NCBI GenBank assembly: GCA_008360975.2
Contig: CM039183.1
Location: 38,741,850 to 38,805,849, forward strand
Source: Lichenostomus cassidix
Lineage: Eukaryota; Chordata; Aves; Passeriformes; Meliphagidae
Length of the DNA stretch: 64,000 nucleotides
Direction: 5' to 3'
The notes below the pieces were generated by a model. The model was not told where the DNA came from. It worked only from the letters and a program-made list of their open reading frames with translations, and searched no databases. Below, one piece after another: positions 1 to 12,327 of this stretch. A program made the translations under genes and the position numbers. Position 1 is the first letter of the stretch, and each line of letters starts with the position of its first letter.

Positions 1-3000
1 TCAACAAGATCCATTTGCTCTAACAGCAAATCCTCTTTCCCTCCTTGGCAGTCAAAGTTTTCAATTTTTTCCCTGGTTTTCTATACCATGTAGTCTCTCC
101 TGTGTTATCAGGTGAAAAGAGAGTGGCACCACACAGCCACTCTCCAGGAGAGCTGCAGGGAGCTGGTGCAGAGGAATTCCCAAGACTCAGTGCTGGGTAG
201 AAAGGAGCTATAATGCTGCCCTGTTCTTCAGTACTGACCATTTCCAGGCACTGAGGGTTCAGCTTCCTTCTGCAGAGAAAGACACTTAGGGCCAGAGGAA
301 ATCTGACAGGGTCTGAACCCTGAAGCAGTGTCTTGGCATAGCAGAATCAATACTGTCTCAAATACAAACTCACACAAACTTCTCCTGACTAAAGACAGGC
401 ACACATCTGTGTATCTATTGCATGGGGCAGTCCTGCCTGCCTAGACAGCACTGGGCATTTACTGGTTCAGAAGTCAGCACTCAAACAAAGTGAGCAAATT
501 TGTTTGTTTCTTCCAAACTGAGAACTTCAACTATCAAAGGAGTGTTTAACACCCAGTGCTATGGGTAAAAATTGATGTAGGACTTCTGCTTACCCTTGGC
601 TTCCCACAAAACAGTGGGGAAGGCTGCACAAGTAATAGTGTTCATCAATACTCAAGGTCTACTTTACCCAAATTTCCTACTCAAGCAGACATCTAAGGTT
701 GCTTTAAAAGAAAATGAAATACAAATGATTTCTTCATCCAACATATATTAAATCCTTCTGGGAATTACACACTACAATCTTTCTCATACACTAACTCAGA
801 TGCTCCCCAGTGTCAGTTTTTACCGATTGCCCAGAACATCCCTTTGCACAGACCTGCACACACATTTTGGGTGTTTGTGCCATGCAACCCAGCAGATCCA
901 GCGAGTTTGAATTAAGGGGGTTGTACATCACCAAAGTCATGTGTGGTGCTTCCTCTCTGTTCCTCTTGAAGGCTAATGGATGGGAAGCTGTATTGCTGGC
1001 TGATAGGCTGTCACTGTCTGTGGAGAGGCACTGTTTTCAGAGTGAAATCTAGGTGATTCCAGTAAGTTTGTCACAACAGGAAAACAATCTAGGATTGTTT
1101 CTGTCTCAAAGTTCACACTGGTACCCATGTGAACTCATGTACTTTCACTAAAATCAATGAGTCTAGGCTGATTTACCATAGCTTAGCACTACTGCCTGTA
1201 AGTAGTTAATCTGTGGGGTTTGGGTTTTTTCTGCCTGATCTGGCATCCATTGCAAACCAAAGTACATAACTGAAACTGTATGAATGGCCTGTAAAAGCAG
1301 GTACATCTTCTTGCATTGCTCGTGAGTGCATAGGAGAATGTATTCATAGTGTATCCAAAATTATTCAAAGTGTAAAGGGTTCTCTCATTTTATATTTGAC
1401 AGGAAAACATAGAACAGGAGAAACAGCATATTAGGAATCCTTTTTTTAATTTCTAGTGAGTTAGAAGCAGATCCACAGAACAAAAGGCTTTGCAAGTCTC
1501 TGGCATCACTCTTACAGTGCTTGGGAGAGAAGGCACAGAGTTGGTCCCTATTCCATGTTTTGCTTTTTCATATCAACCACCACACAGGATAAAACACAGG
1601 ATCCAGTATCCAGTCTGCCTCTTTCCTTCTTCCCCACAGAGTGAATATCTTCATCACTGCAAAACCATTCACATGTTTACTGCTTTTCCCCCATGTAAAG
1701 CATGGCAGGGGTGGCTCACAGGTCCCATAAACTGGCAGGCTGGGCACCCTTCTAGCAGAAGTTGAGGGAAATGGGCTTGAGTCTGCAGAAAGAAGAGCAA
1801 ATTGAATTTGTTTCTCACAGACAGCCCTACAGAGGTGTATTAGGCACATCTCAGCATACTTGGTTAAAGTCCCTCTGAGGAGACAGGCCCTAGGGGAAAC
1901 ATTCCCTAGCCTCTTATTGCTAATTATAGGTGTAATCTACTAAACACAGCCATCTGGGAAGTGATACTATTTAAAGTACTTTAAGACTCTCTAGCTCTGT
2001 AAGGTACTGTGTAAAATCAGGTGCTATCCCGGTTTACAAAGGCTGTGCTACATTATCCATAAATTTCATTGATTGTTGGGTGGAACTTAGGCTTTAAATA
2101 TTCCTGGTGTCCCTTTACAGATGGATTATTTGGAATCTGAAATGATAGTTTCTTCTCTTTTATTTTGCTTGACTTCTTTGCTGAACTATCAAATATCTGA
2201 GTATTGTGAACTAGGATTACTATTTTTTTCCACCTTAAAACCCCCAGAACTTCCATGGCCTGAATTTGAAGAATACTGATTGTCAACACAGGGAAAAAAA
2301 CCAAACTCCTCCTTTGGAGACATCACATGCAATCCCAGCCAACCATGCTGAAGAAAAAGGCAAGCTGATGGGGTGGGGAGGGATAAGAGGGTTAGACAGG
2401 AAGAGAAAAAGATAGGACAAAAAAAAAAGCTGTGAAGCCATGTGCTTGCCATCTACAAATAACCACACTGCAGAAGAAGATTTATGTAGGTTAAAGGACA
2501 AAGATGGTGCAAGATCAAATAGTGGAGTAGCCAGAGTTAAAAAGAGGCTGCATATAAGCAAGCTGTCAAATCATCTGAGGAAAAACATTCTGGGATGTTT
2601 TTCAGAGAAAGTGACTAGGGAGAAACCCAGATAATTTAAAAAATAATGGTATCAATTTACCAAAGTGATAAATGGCACCTGTCAGACTGAATTCAGTAAC
2701 CCAAGATATCCTGCTTAGTCCTGTATCAGCCTTTCAGTAAAAGTGTTGTGAGTTTTATTTTCTCCCAGGGACAAAATATGCATTCTAATTGTTGTTCAAG
2801 GTGCGAACTAAAATATTCAGGTTCAGTGTATGTTATTCATTCAGGAATGCACATTCATGCTGGAAGAGACTGTTCTAGCAGCTCATAAGCTGGAGGAGAG
2901 GCTGTACTGCTTTGAGTCCCAGGCTGTCTGAAATTATTTTTCAGTGTCCTCCATTCTCAGTGCTCATGAAATCACAAAGAGAGCACTACTGATTCTCTCT

Positions 3001-4200
3001 ATTCAAAATTATAACCAGAATCCTTGCTGTAACTGCTAATATCCCATTTTTTTTTTCTTAAAGGCAGTAAGATTTCAAGAATCAGAGGTATAAGATGTCA
3101 TTTGACACTTAGTTTTGGAGATATAAGCTTCACTTTTTATAGCTATGAGGGTAACAGCTCACTGTGTTTTTCAAAATGAGAGCTGAGATCTTTGTACATA
3201 ATTCTAGAAACTGGGACTTCACAAAAATACCAAACAGCATGACAGAAAAAGAGAGAGAGTAAAAAAAGCCTCCATCAGCATGCCACTCCTTTTTCCAGAC
3301 AAACACATAAACCAACCTCTCCAGGAGGTATTCTGGTGTATTTTTTCAACCCATCCTTGCTAGCAGTAAGTATGGAAGAAAAACCAGGAACATGGAGGTG
3401 AAATGCCAGAGGAGTACTGGTTTGCTGTGGGAGCAGGGATCAGGAATGGCCCAAAAGGTGAGAGGCTTCCACATGCAATCTCCATTCCTGGAGACACCCA
3501 GGTCTGATTTTGCCTGAAGGAGAGGACTATGCTTTCAGAAATCAGGAGGAAGTGTATGGAAGAAGGGAAGTTTTTTGGAACCAACTATGACTTTAAATAT
3601 TTGTTTTCGGTAAACCAGACCCAACTGCCACCAGTGCAGTCTGGAAACAAAGGCGTTTTATTTCAGAGCAGCCTGGCCAAGTTGACACTCCTCAGCTACT
3701 TGGAAAACAAAAAGTAGCAATGCTGGAAGCTCCCCAGGTCTGGACATCATGTTCCAGTTAACAAAAATCAGCCTGACACCCCTGGCTGTGTCCAAAGAAT
3801 TGGGGGGCCTGAACACAAAGTTATGTGGTCAATTAGTGAAACATAGCTTTGCATGGCTTCTTGACCTTTCAGAACTGGAATGAATTTGCCAAACAGGAAA
3901 GAGAAGGAATGAAACAGAACAAGTAATTCAGAAACCCTCTGGGTATAATCTGCTGATGTCTTGCACCTCCAGGCTCATTATAGATCTCTTGGCAGAGGAA
4001 TTCATGAGTGTCAGCACATTTCCAGGGATGAGAGCAGAATCCTGTATAACCTGCTCCACCACTTCTGCCTGTGTGAATCAAAAGAATGTGGGGTTTTATC
4101 CCCAGTTACACTGAGAGAAATGTGTATCCCTGTGTACCTCTGGCAAGTGCCTGTCCTGGTTGGGTTATTAACCAAAAGCCATTGCTTGTGAGTGATGCAC
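1..4200. other. Unique non-coding sequence, no gene seen
   Basis: No frame here shows a recognisable domain, conserved motif or splice-bounded exon. Open frames are under 100 codons and overlap on opposite strands, as expected by chance. Only short homopolymer runs stand out, such as the A run near 2,420 and the T run near 3,050. No CpG cluster or promoter-like sequence was noticed. Confidence 0.6.
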
Positions 4201-4206
4201 CAAAGT

Positions 4207-4295
4207 AAGGACATCAGAACAGCTGTACTAGTTCAGGCCTTGGGTCCCTCTGCCCCATGATTTGTTTCCTGACTGTGCCAGAGGCAGTGACAGGT
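4207..4295. repeat. Possible old interspersed-repeat relic
   Basis: The stretch beginning GACATCAGAACAGCTGTACT, followed by a TTCAGG/GGTCC-like segment, resembles the start of a widespread old sauropsid repeat that I remember but cannot name with confidence. It lies about 200 bases from a CR1-like relic and may belong to the same ancient insertion. The match is by memory only and is heavily diverged. Confidence 0.28.
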
Positions 4296-4479
4296 GGAGG
4301 AATAAGGTTGCAGCAAGAGCATTCAATGCTTCTGTCTTCCTGTAGTGAGTGGTTTTCAGATTATTTTCCAGAGTCTGACACAGTACTTTTTAGTAATCCC
4401 CTCAGCTGATCTCAAGTACTTTGGTTCTTTTAGCCCCCCAAAAGTACAAAAAATTACTTTGGCCCCTCAAAACTGCTTC

Positions 4480-4590
4480 AACATAATGATGTTTGGGGTT
4501 ATTTTCTGTTTTATTCTCTATATTTCCCAAAAAAATTCCTAATACTTGATTTACTTTTGTTACTGCTAACCCAGCACCGAGTTTATAAAA
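4480..4590 (-). repeat. Old CR1-type LINE relic
   Basis: The plus-strand text around TTTTCTGTTTTATTCTCTAT, followed by CCTAAT and ACTTTTGTTACTGCT segments, follows the reverse complement of the 3' part of old CR1 ORF2 as seen in many sauropsid genomes. The CR1 sense strand would therefore be minus. It is short, has indels and no open frame. It is much older than the CR1 at 44.8 kb. Confidence 0.45.
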
Positions 4591-7500
4591 TACACACAGA
4601 TCACCTGTCCCAGCCATGCTCCCTCCCAGTTTCTGGTGTGCCTACTGGCAGGCAGAACATGGGAAACGGAAAAGTCCTTGACTTAGAGGAAGCAGTGCCC
4701 AACAACAACTACAACATCAGTGTGTTACTAACATTTTTGTCATTCTGAACCAAAACCACAGCACTGTATCAGCTGTTAGGAATAAAACTGGCACCATCCC
4801 AGGTGTCAGGAAACTAGGACAGGAGGAAAACTCATGGCTGGATGGCACAGACTTTACCCTCATGTTCTTTGAATTCACCCGGTCTCCCTTCAAGCTTTCC
4901 CCTAGCAAGGAATACTTGGCTGAATTAAGGGAGAGATGCAAGGCCTGGGGAAGCCATGGGAGAAAAGGGAGAAGCAGCTGTGCCTGGAGGTGGGAAGGCA
5001 GCTATTGCTGTGCAAGCTGGAGGGCAGCATCCAATTTTCCTTCCAGCTGCCTGTCCTGTGACTGCATGACACTTCATTGCCAGCTGGGGTTTAGCCATGA
5101 CACTGCCTTCACTTTTCTCACAGAAGGTTCTTGAGGAAATATGGGCAGCGAAATGTAGAGAATGAGGTACATGAATGGTACATCCGGTAATCTGGTTGTT
5201 CCTGAGGGCAGGATGACTTTTCCCAGCACCTGCTGAAAGCTGCTGCCATTGCACCTTCCCCTCTGCCTGGCCTGGGCACACCACCCTGCACTGTGCTCGC
5301 ACAAAGCTGCCAGCAGATCTGTCCCTCAGGAACAGACACGGGCTGTGAAGCCCATGCCAGTGAGACAGCAGCTGTCTGGATCTGTTCTCTTTTTATTTTC
5401 TCTCTGTGATTTGCATGTTCTTCCTTGATAGCTGTTATCTTCTGCTCTTGAAATAGCTGCTGCAGTGTATTTCCCTGTTTGTTATACTTTGGGAGCAATT
5501 TCAGGGATGTCTCCAGGGCTGCCTGCCCTGGCCCCAGCACTCCTTTATACCCCTAGCCACCACCACATCCCCTTGCCAGCCCTGCTGCCAGGGCCTGAAG
5601 GCATCCCCAGGTACAGAGAAAAAATTTACAATAAAGAAAGAAGCAGAAGTAGCTCATAAATAAAGAGAGCTGCATTCACTTTAATCTGACAGCCATACAA
5701 CTGCTTTCCCTGGCTTCAGACCAAGCTCCAAATTACTTTTGCCTGTCTGCCCCTGGGGCAAGGCTGCACAAGGAGTCAGTGAGGACACCCTGAGCACTGA
5801 AATTAACTCCCCATGCCAGGTCAGATCAGATCAGTGACTCAGTGGGAAGGGTTTTGCTTGGTGGGTAACCAGAACTGATATTAATGACACCATGATCAGG
5901 CAGGGGGTTTCCTAGGGAAGATTCTTCCCTCACACTGTCATTGTGTCAGACCTTCTCTGAATGCCCCAAACTTAGGAAGCCTGTGTGTATAATGTATGGT
6001 AATGGGGGGTTACATTTGTGCTTCTCCCAGGGAAAAATAAAAAAAAAAAAATAAAATAAATTTTAAAAATAGTGCAAAATCTGGAGATGGATTTATATTG
6101 AAAAAACAGGCCTGAGCACTAATTTCAGAAGATTTGAATTGGATGCTCTGACTATCCTTTACCTTGAATGAGAACAATGAACATTAGATCAAACTGTAGT
6201 CAAAATTTGCCTGTTAATGTGACATGGGCCCTTCCATGTATTTATTCACTACATCCTTACTCATCATGAAACCTCACCATTGACACTGCACTTTTTGGGC
6301 TGTGGAGAGGTGTGTGCAAGTGGAGTATCCAACACTGGGATCAGCAGTGTGACTGGAGAACATCCAGCCTTTCCGGCCCTGCCCCTGTTCACACACTGCA
6401 CTGACATTGTGCAGCTCCTAATATTTTGCTGCTCTAGGCAACCACCTGTTATGCTTTTCTGTCGCAAAGCCAGTCTGCCATGGAAACACTTCCAGTCCAC
6501 CGGCAACTGCCACAGATTAGGTCATTGCAGAGATGTTAAAACACGGATTGCAGATGTCTGTGTTGGGATCTGAAACCTGAAGTACAGTATTGCTTTGGGA
6601 TTAGACTGCCTTTACTCCTATTCATGACAACAGAGCCTGATGGAAGCTCCTCTACATCACCTGAGCTTCTGTTTGTGCTATGGCAGATGGAATTGGCACC
6701 CAAATCATGACTTTAAGAATTATTGTTGTCTTTCATGAAACACAATATTAAATACTGTACAAACCAGCAGAGTGATCACCCCCATGACAACGGCTGCTGC
6801 TCAGGAGCCCAGGATGAGTGTGCTGCATGAGCTGCTGTCCTCAGGATGGCCAGGAATAGGGACTGAAGCGAGCTGTCATTGCAAGTGACACTGATGCAGT
6901 GGCATTGTTTCACAGGACTGCAAGCCTTGCTCATGAGCAGCAGCAGAAGGATGACAAGGATTTGTCCCTCTTGGTCTGCACACATACAACTTGTGGCCCT
7001 TTAAAGCCATCCAGCCTGAGCTCAGCGACTCGTCAAGAGTGACACTGAAGAAGCAGAAAGGAAATGCCACAGCAGCACACAATTGTTTCTGAGCAAGAGG
7101 GTTTCTGGTAGAGAGCCAGGTGCTGCTGCCCTGTCCGCGTGGCACTCGATGGATTTGTGTGGGGCCGGGTGCCTCTCACTCTGCGTGTGTGTAAGAAGGG
7201 TGCCTGTCCTCAAGCAAACCAAAATAGTCTGTACTTATCTCTAAGTGGAGGCCTGCTATTCCACTTGCGTGCAGGATATGCAATACATCTGGAATAATTA
7301 ATTTCTTAGCCTATTGTTACTTTCTTGTGTATCAGACGTTTGCTGCTTCTGAAGCCTGTTGACTGTATTCAATATCTCTTCCTGTTTAACTTCGTTATTC
7401 CGGTCTTAAAACTTTTTTTTTTTTTTTAGGCCATGTCTTTTTATTTTCCCTGGAACTAGAGAATTTGCCTGAAGTATGGATGAGTCACAGATACCATATT

Positions 7501-7951
7501 TCCTCTTCTCTGAAGCACATTTACATTTTTGAAGAATTGCAACTGACAACGATCAGCTATACTTCCAAAATATCCTTTCAGGGAGGAGAAAGGAGGAACA
7601 GTGATGCTGAAATCAGCCCGAAAGGTAAATGACTGAAAGAAGGGGAGAGAGAGAAAACACAGAGTCTTAGAAGGGCAGCCGGATGCAGGCAGTCACTGCG
7701 CAGCGTTTGATGGTGGTGCCTTGACTGATAACGTTCCTGCAATCAGAGACACCCTGTCATTCCTGTCAGCAGCCATTCAAGCATATCACCAGCAGCTCTA
7801 AATACAAATATCAGAAGAAAAAAGGATACATATTCAGAAAATCCGTTCATTTCCTTGGCTCCTAGCCCAGTATTTTCTGAAGTGAAGGGAGGTTGGTTCA
7901 TAATGGGGTGTAAAAGGTGCTGCCAACCCTGCATTACCCCATCAAAGTGGT
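4591..7951. other. Unique non-coding sequence with A- and T-rich runs
   Basis: No supported gene. An A/T-rich stretch lies at about 6,031-6,068. A run of 15 T followed by AG lies at 7,413-7,429; it resembles a polypyrimidine tract with a 3' splice acceptor, but no open, conserved-looking exon follows. Minus-strand frames of 125 and 140 codons (4,925-5,540) have no recognisable domain and overlap each other in different frames, so they are treated as chance. Confidence 0.55.
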
Positions 7952-8510
7952 TGTACTGGTTTTGGGTGAAAGAGAGTTCTAATTCTCTTCATCATAGCTG
8001 GTATGAAGCAGTTTTGGATATGTCATGAAGACAGTGTTGATAACAGAGGAACGTTTTAGTTATTGCTGAGCAGTGCTCAGCATCAAGGCCTTTTCTGCTT
8101 CTCCCATCTTTTGCCAGGAAGTGGTCTAGGGGTGCACAAGAGGCTGGGAGGAGGCACAGCTGGGACAGCTGACCCCAGCTGACCAAAGGGATATTCTGTA
8201 CTATATGCTGCTATGCCCAGCAATCAAAGTTAGGGGGAAAGGTTGCCAGGGCTGCTGTTGCTTGGACTGGCTGGGCATTGGTAGGCTAGTGGCAGGCAGT
8301 TATAGGTGGGTTTTTGGGGTTTTTTTGCTTCACTTATTTTTCCCTGGTTTTGCTTTTCCTTGTTCCCTTTTTTTACTGTTTAAACTGTTGTTATTTCAGC
8401 CCATGAATTTTCCGTTTTTTGCCCTTCCCATTCTCTTCCCATTCCTGCTATGAGGAGGATGTGAATGAGTGGCTGGGTTGTGCTTAGCTGCCTGACAAGG
8501 CTAACTCACA
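7952..8510 (+). mobile_element. Solo LTR of an avian ERVL-type endogenous retrovirus
   Basis: The block starts with TGTACTGGTTTTGGGTGAAA and ends in ..GGCTAACTCACA, so it has the TG...CA ends of an LTR. The internal order matches the avian ERVL LTR as I know it: an AGCTGGTATG segment, GCTGAGCAGTGCTCAGCATC, AAGGCCTTTTCTGCTTC, a GGGACAGCTGACC segment, GACCAAAGGGATATTC, then a TTTAAACTG/TTATTTC/CCCATGAATTTTC R-U5 part and a GTGAATGAGTGGCTG tail. The place where a TATA box would sit (about 8,216-8,232) is degraded. The 5 bases on either side do not form an obvious target-site duplication, and no internal retroviral sequence follows. It is the same family as the LTR at 41.08 kb. It is most likely the product of LTR-LTR recombination followed by long decay. 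Confidence 0.8.
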
Positions 8511-11500
8511 ATAGCCACAATAGCTCCAGAAATGTTCCATATTGTGGCTGTCATCTGAAGTATTGCAGTAATGTATTTTTAAAGCCTATCATGTTTGTCT
8601 CAAAGACCAACTGAAAATGGAGGTTCCCAGGTTGTCTTGTGTCTCAAGCTGCTTCCTAAGTCAGGTCTTTTGGGTTTGTTTCTGACATTTCTATGGAATT
8701 TTTTTTGGTTGAAGTTTGTTTGGTTTGGTTTGTTGTTTTTTGTGTTTTTTTGGTGTTTTTGGGGGGTTTTTTTGTATAAAGCTGTAGCAAGTATTTGCCT
8801 CTTAAAGAAATCTACCTCTGAGGTCATTAGGGGGTAAAGTTTAAATGGCTACTATTGTCTCTGTCTTTTCATCCCCAAATTGTAAGGCTGCAAGGAGTTC
8901 AATAATGGAAGTCCTTTCTATGAGTATCACAGTGAAAATCAGGCTTCTCGTATGCAGCCATTGACAAGACAGGCTAATTCCAGCTGTCTCTTTTGGTGTA
9001 TCAGAGTACCTTACATGAAAGCCCATCAAGCACTCACCCCCATTAGAGAGCACTCGTGTAATGATTGGAGATGGCACAGGCACTCGGCTGGAGCCCCACA
9101 AAGGCTCCCCCTGACCTTCAGTCACTACTGCAAGATCATGTTACAATCTCACTGCACTGAACTAGTTATTCCAGAAAATCTTTTGTGTTGTGCTTCAGGA
9201 CAAGGCAGGCTCTGTAGCTGCTCTTGTGAAGAATCACAGGTTGGAAGAGGTCTGCTCTTTGCTTCTGTGAGATTTCACTGCACAGCTGAAAGGTGCTGCT
9301 AGGAAGATGCTATGCACATAACCATCCTGCTTCCTGGTTATCCCCTCATTCCATGTCCTGCCTTGCCTCACCTGCAGTAACCAAAACATTATTAATTGTT
9401 CTTATGGCTTACAGGCAGTGCACAGGAGTGGTAGGACAGGAAAGTATGAGCACCCAGGTGCTGCATTGTGGCAGGCTGGTCCCCTGGCGGTTTGCTGGTG
9501 GGGCACAATCTGGGATGGAAAGGACAGGACAGTAGAGGAGAGTAAGACACTCACTATCCATTAAAAAATATATCTATGTGTACTTGCTTACTTGGCTGAA
9601 GATCTGATAAATTCTGATAAATTTCAGAACGTTGAGAAAAACAGTTATAGAATGGGAAAAACTGACTAATTAATTTTCCATTTTTCAGAAGCTATCAGTG
9701 ACCATTCATGAGTCCCAGTGGCAGTGGCAGTTTTTCCCCCAGGATTTACTGATCTAAAGTACAATCCCTAAGCTCTGTTCAAGAGCCAGGAATAGTGGAA
9801 GGGCAAGTGAGTACTAGCTATTGGCTGTCCAACCATCCCTGGCCATACACTTGTTCAAAGTGGCACACGGCTGTAAAGCGGCAGTCAGTGTCTTATCTAC
9901 ACTACATTTCCTTCTTGACAATGCTGGAGCTCTAATGTGGGAAGTTTGGAGAAGATAAATTTAAAATAGATGAGGGCAATCAGTTTTTCTCTTGGGATTT
10001 AAACCAAGAGGATCTACTACTCCCAATTAGGACTGTCATGCCAGAGTAACTTGAGTAAACCACTGGGGTTACAGATAGTGCAAACTGATAGTTACAGATA
10101 GTCTGAGGAAGGAGAGAGGCCCGGGACTCTCCTGCTCTTGAAGACTTTGTCATAACCACTTGTCCACTGTCTTTGCCATCTCAACTGTGCTATGAATGCT
10201 AGTGAGGTGCTGGTACACGAAAGATAGGGCCCTGACAGTCTGAGATGAGGGAGGTAAAGTTGAAGCAAAGGCTCATGCAATGCAATACAGCAAGACTCGA
10301 GGCAGAGATGGTCACGTCAGCACACAGGAATGCCAAATTCCCAGGAGTGACAGCCAAGGTGCTTGACAGGGTTCACTTCCAGGTACTGAGGAGATCAAGA
10401 TAAAAGTAGGCTTCAGTGTACCCTGCTTCTTTGCTACCCTCCACCTCCTTGATGTTGATATTTCTGTGTCCTATATCTCTAGTTTCTCCCGCCTTGGTTC
10501 CTTGGAGAACACTGTGCCTTCTCCAAGAAGATACACCAGGCAGCTCAGCAGACAGGATTAGCTTTTCTGCCTGAGGTTGCTTTGGATGATACCCTGTCAA
10601 GGGAAGGTGATGCCATTGTAACACCACTGGTCTTGTAAAAAGTGTCACCATGACAGCTGATTTTTCTTAGTCTGCAGGATCTTTTGGAGCACTGACTGCC
10701 CTGAGGTATCAGCTTGAAATCTGGTCAATTCTTACTTTTGCAGCAGCTCTTACCTGTAGTGCATGGATGTTCTGCAATTGCTGGCCAGATGCATGACAGG
10801 ATTCTTTATAAAGCAGAATGAGGGATGTGCTCCATTTGGCTCCTTTCATTAGGCCTCCCATTTCTGACACACACATACGAGTATGTCTGCGTGTATACAC
10901 AATCCTGAATGATTGCCTGGTTCTAATACACACCAAAGGTGTCCTTTCTCAAGAGGGGACAGCCTCCAGTCAAGGCCCCAATTCTTTGGAACAATTTTTG
11001 AAGTGTTAAATTCTGCTTCCAATTCTGTTTTGGAATAAATTCAAAGCTTTTCAAAGGAAAAGATGAGGTTTTCAGTTCATGCTGTCTCTGAAGAAATGGC
11101 TAGACTCCACCTCAAAGCTTCAAGGCCTTCTGTTACAATCTTTATCAAAATCTGTACATTTTGGTGAAAAATTTTTGCTTTAACTTAATCAGCATTTTAA
11201 TAGAATGGCTGCAAACTGAAAGTGTTCTTATTAGTTTGGCACACCAATCAAAGTATTTTTAGGAGGCCTGTTTACACTCTGTATTTGTTGTGATTTTAAA
11301 GATCACAAAGATGGTCAAATGTTTTAACACTTCAGATTGGGAGACTTTTTGAACTTCCTGCTCTGCACAAATCCTATTCTTCCCCTTCAAGTGGAAAAAT
11401 TAATGCAGAGATTAACAAAGGTACATCTGAAATTGGGAGATCTCCCTACAGACTGCAAAGGTTGCAGGAAGTGTTGTTTCCAGTAATTGAATATGGTGAT

Positions 11501-12279
11501 ATAATTTATAACTGCTCAGCCACAAGTTTGCACAAATCAGACAAAATGCTCTTGATTACTTAGATTATCTGTTTATCACAACACCACAATCTTCTGACCA
11601 GAGATGATATTTCCCCTTTTATTTACAGTCTTCCAGGAGGCACAAGGTTTCCGAGAACTGGAATTGCTTGGCTTCTGACATCACTGCCAGTCAGATGGGC
11701 TGTCCTTCACGCTCCAGCATTTGCAGCACCATACATCCCATTGCTAAATTAGCTGTCCTGTGATGCTGGGACACATGCAATTTTTGCAGGTATATGCACA
11801 TGAGTTTGTGCCCACACATACGAGACAATAATTTGGTGATGTTCTCTGGTTGAAAAAGATAATGTTTTCTTCTTTGTTTGTGTTTGTGTGTTTTTTTAAT
11901 CTAAATTGAGAAAGCAACTCCTAAACAATAAGAGCAGGTTTTTTGTAAACTACTCAGAAATTGGTTTGTGGTTTGGTGGTTTGGGGATTGGTTATTTTTT
12001 TATTTTTTTTCTCCCCAGCATTTAATGTCCTCAGGTAATATAATCCCCAAGCAAAATTATATTGCTTGCTCTAAAACAGGTCTGATTAGCTCCAGTGAAG
12101 CAGAACATTGATATGATAGTCTATTACTGCTACTTTCTGTGTTTTAAAGCACTAGCATTGTGTTTAGCATTGACTGAAATATAGGAGATAATGGGCAGCC
12201 CATTGACTGTCTCTGAGCTCGCTGCTCAGAGTGAGCTTGGGGTGGAAGGCGATCTGTTCAGTTTCTCACATAACACTGC
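8511..12279. other. Unique non-coding sequence; T/G-rich simple sequence at 8.70-8.78 kb
   Basis: No supported gene. Positions 8,696-8,776 are almost pure T and G (TTTGGTTTGG and TTTTGGTG-like units) and produce spurious hydrophobic open frames on both strands. The segment AGAATCACAGGTTGGAAGAGG at about 9,229 faintly resembles a reverse-oriented CR1 3' end but is too short to call. The rest is featureless. Confidence 0.55.
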
Positions 12280-12327
12280 AGCAGCTTTGCTGTTCAGCAC
12301 TGTAGCAGCTTTGCTGTTCAGCACTGT
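12280..12327 (+). repeat. Perfect 24-bp tandem duplication
   Basis: The 24-bp unit AGCAGCTTTGCTGTTCAGCA+CTGT occurs twice, head to tail and without mismatch (12,280-12,303 and 12,304-12,327), followed by the first bases of a third unit. Its length is a multiple of three, so the short open frame over it is not broken. That frame has no recognisable domain. Confidence 0.9.

Noticed and set aside
4925..5540. Minus-strand frames of 125 and 140 codons
   Set aside because: Overlap each other in different frames and show no domain.
7413..7432. T15 followed by AG as a 3' splice acceptor
   Set aside because: A poly-T run gives this by chance, and the downstream sequence has no convincing exon.
9229..9300. 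AGAATCACAGGTTGGAAGAGG as a reverse CR1 3' end
   Set aside because: Only about 20 bases fit and the continuation does not; too short to separate from chance.
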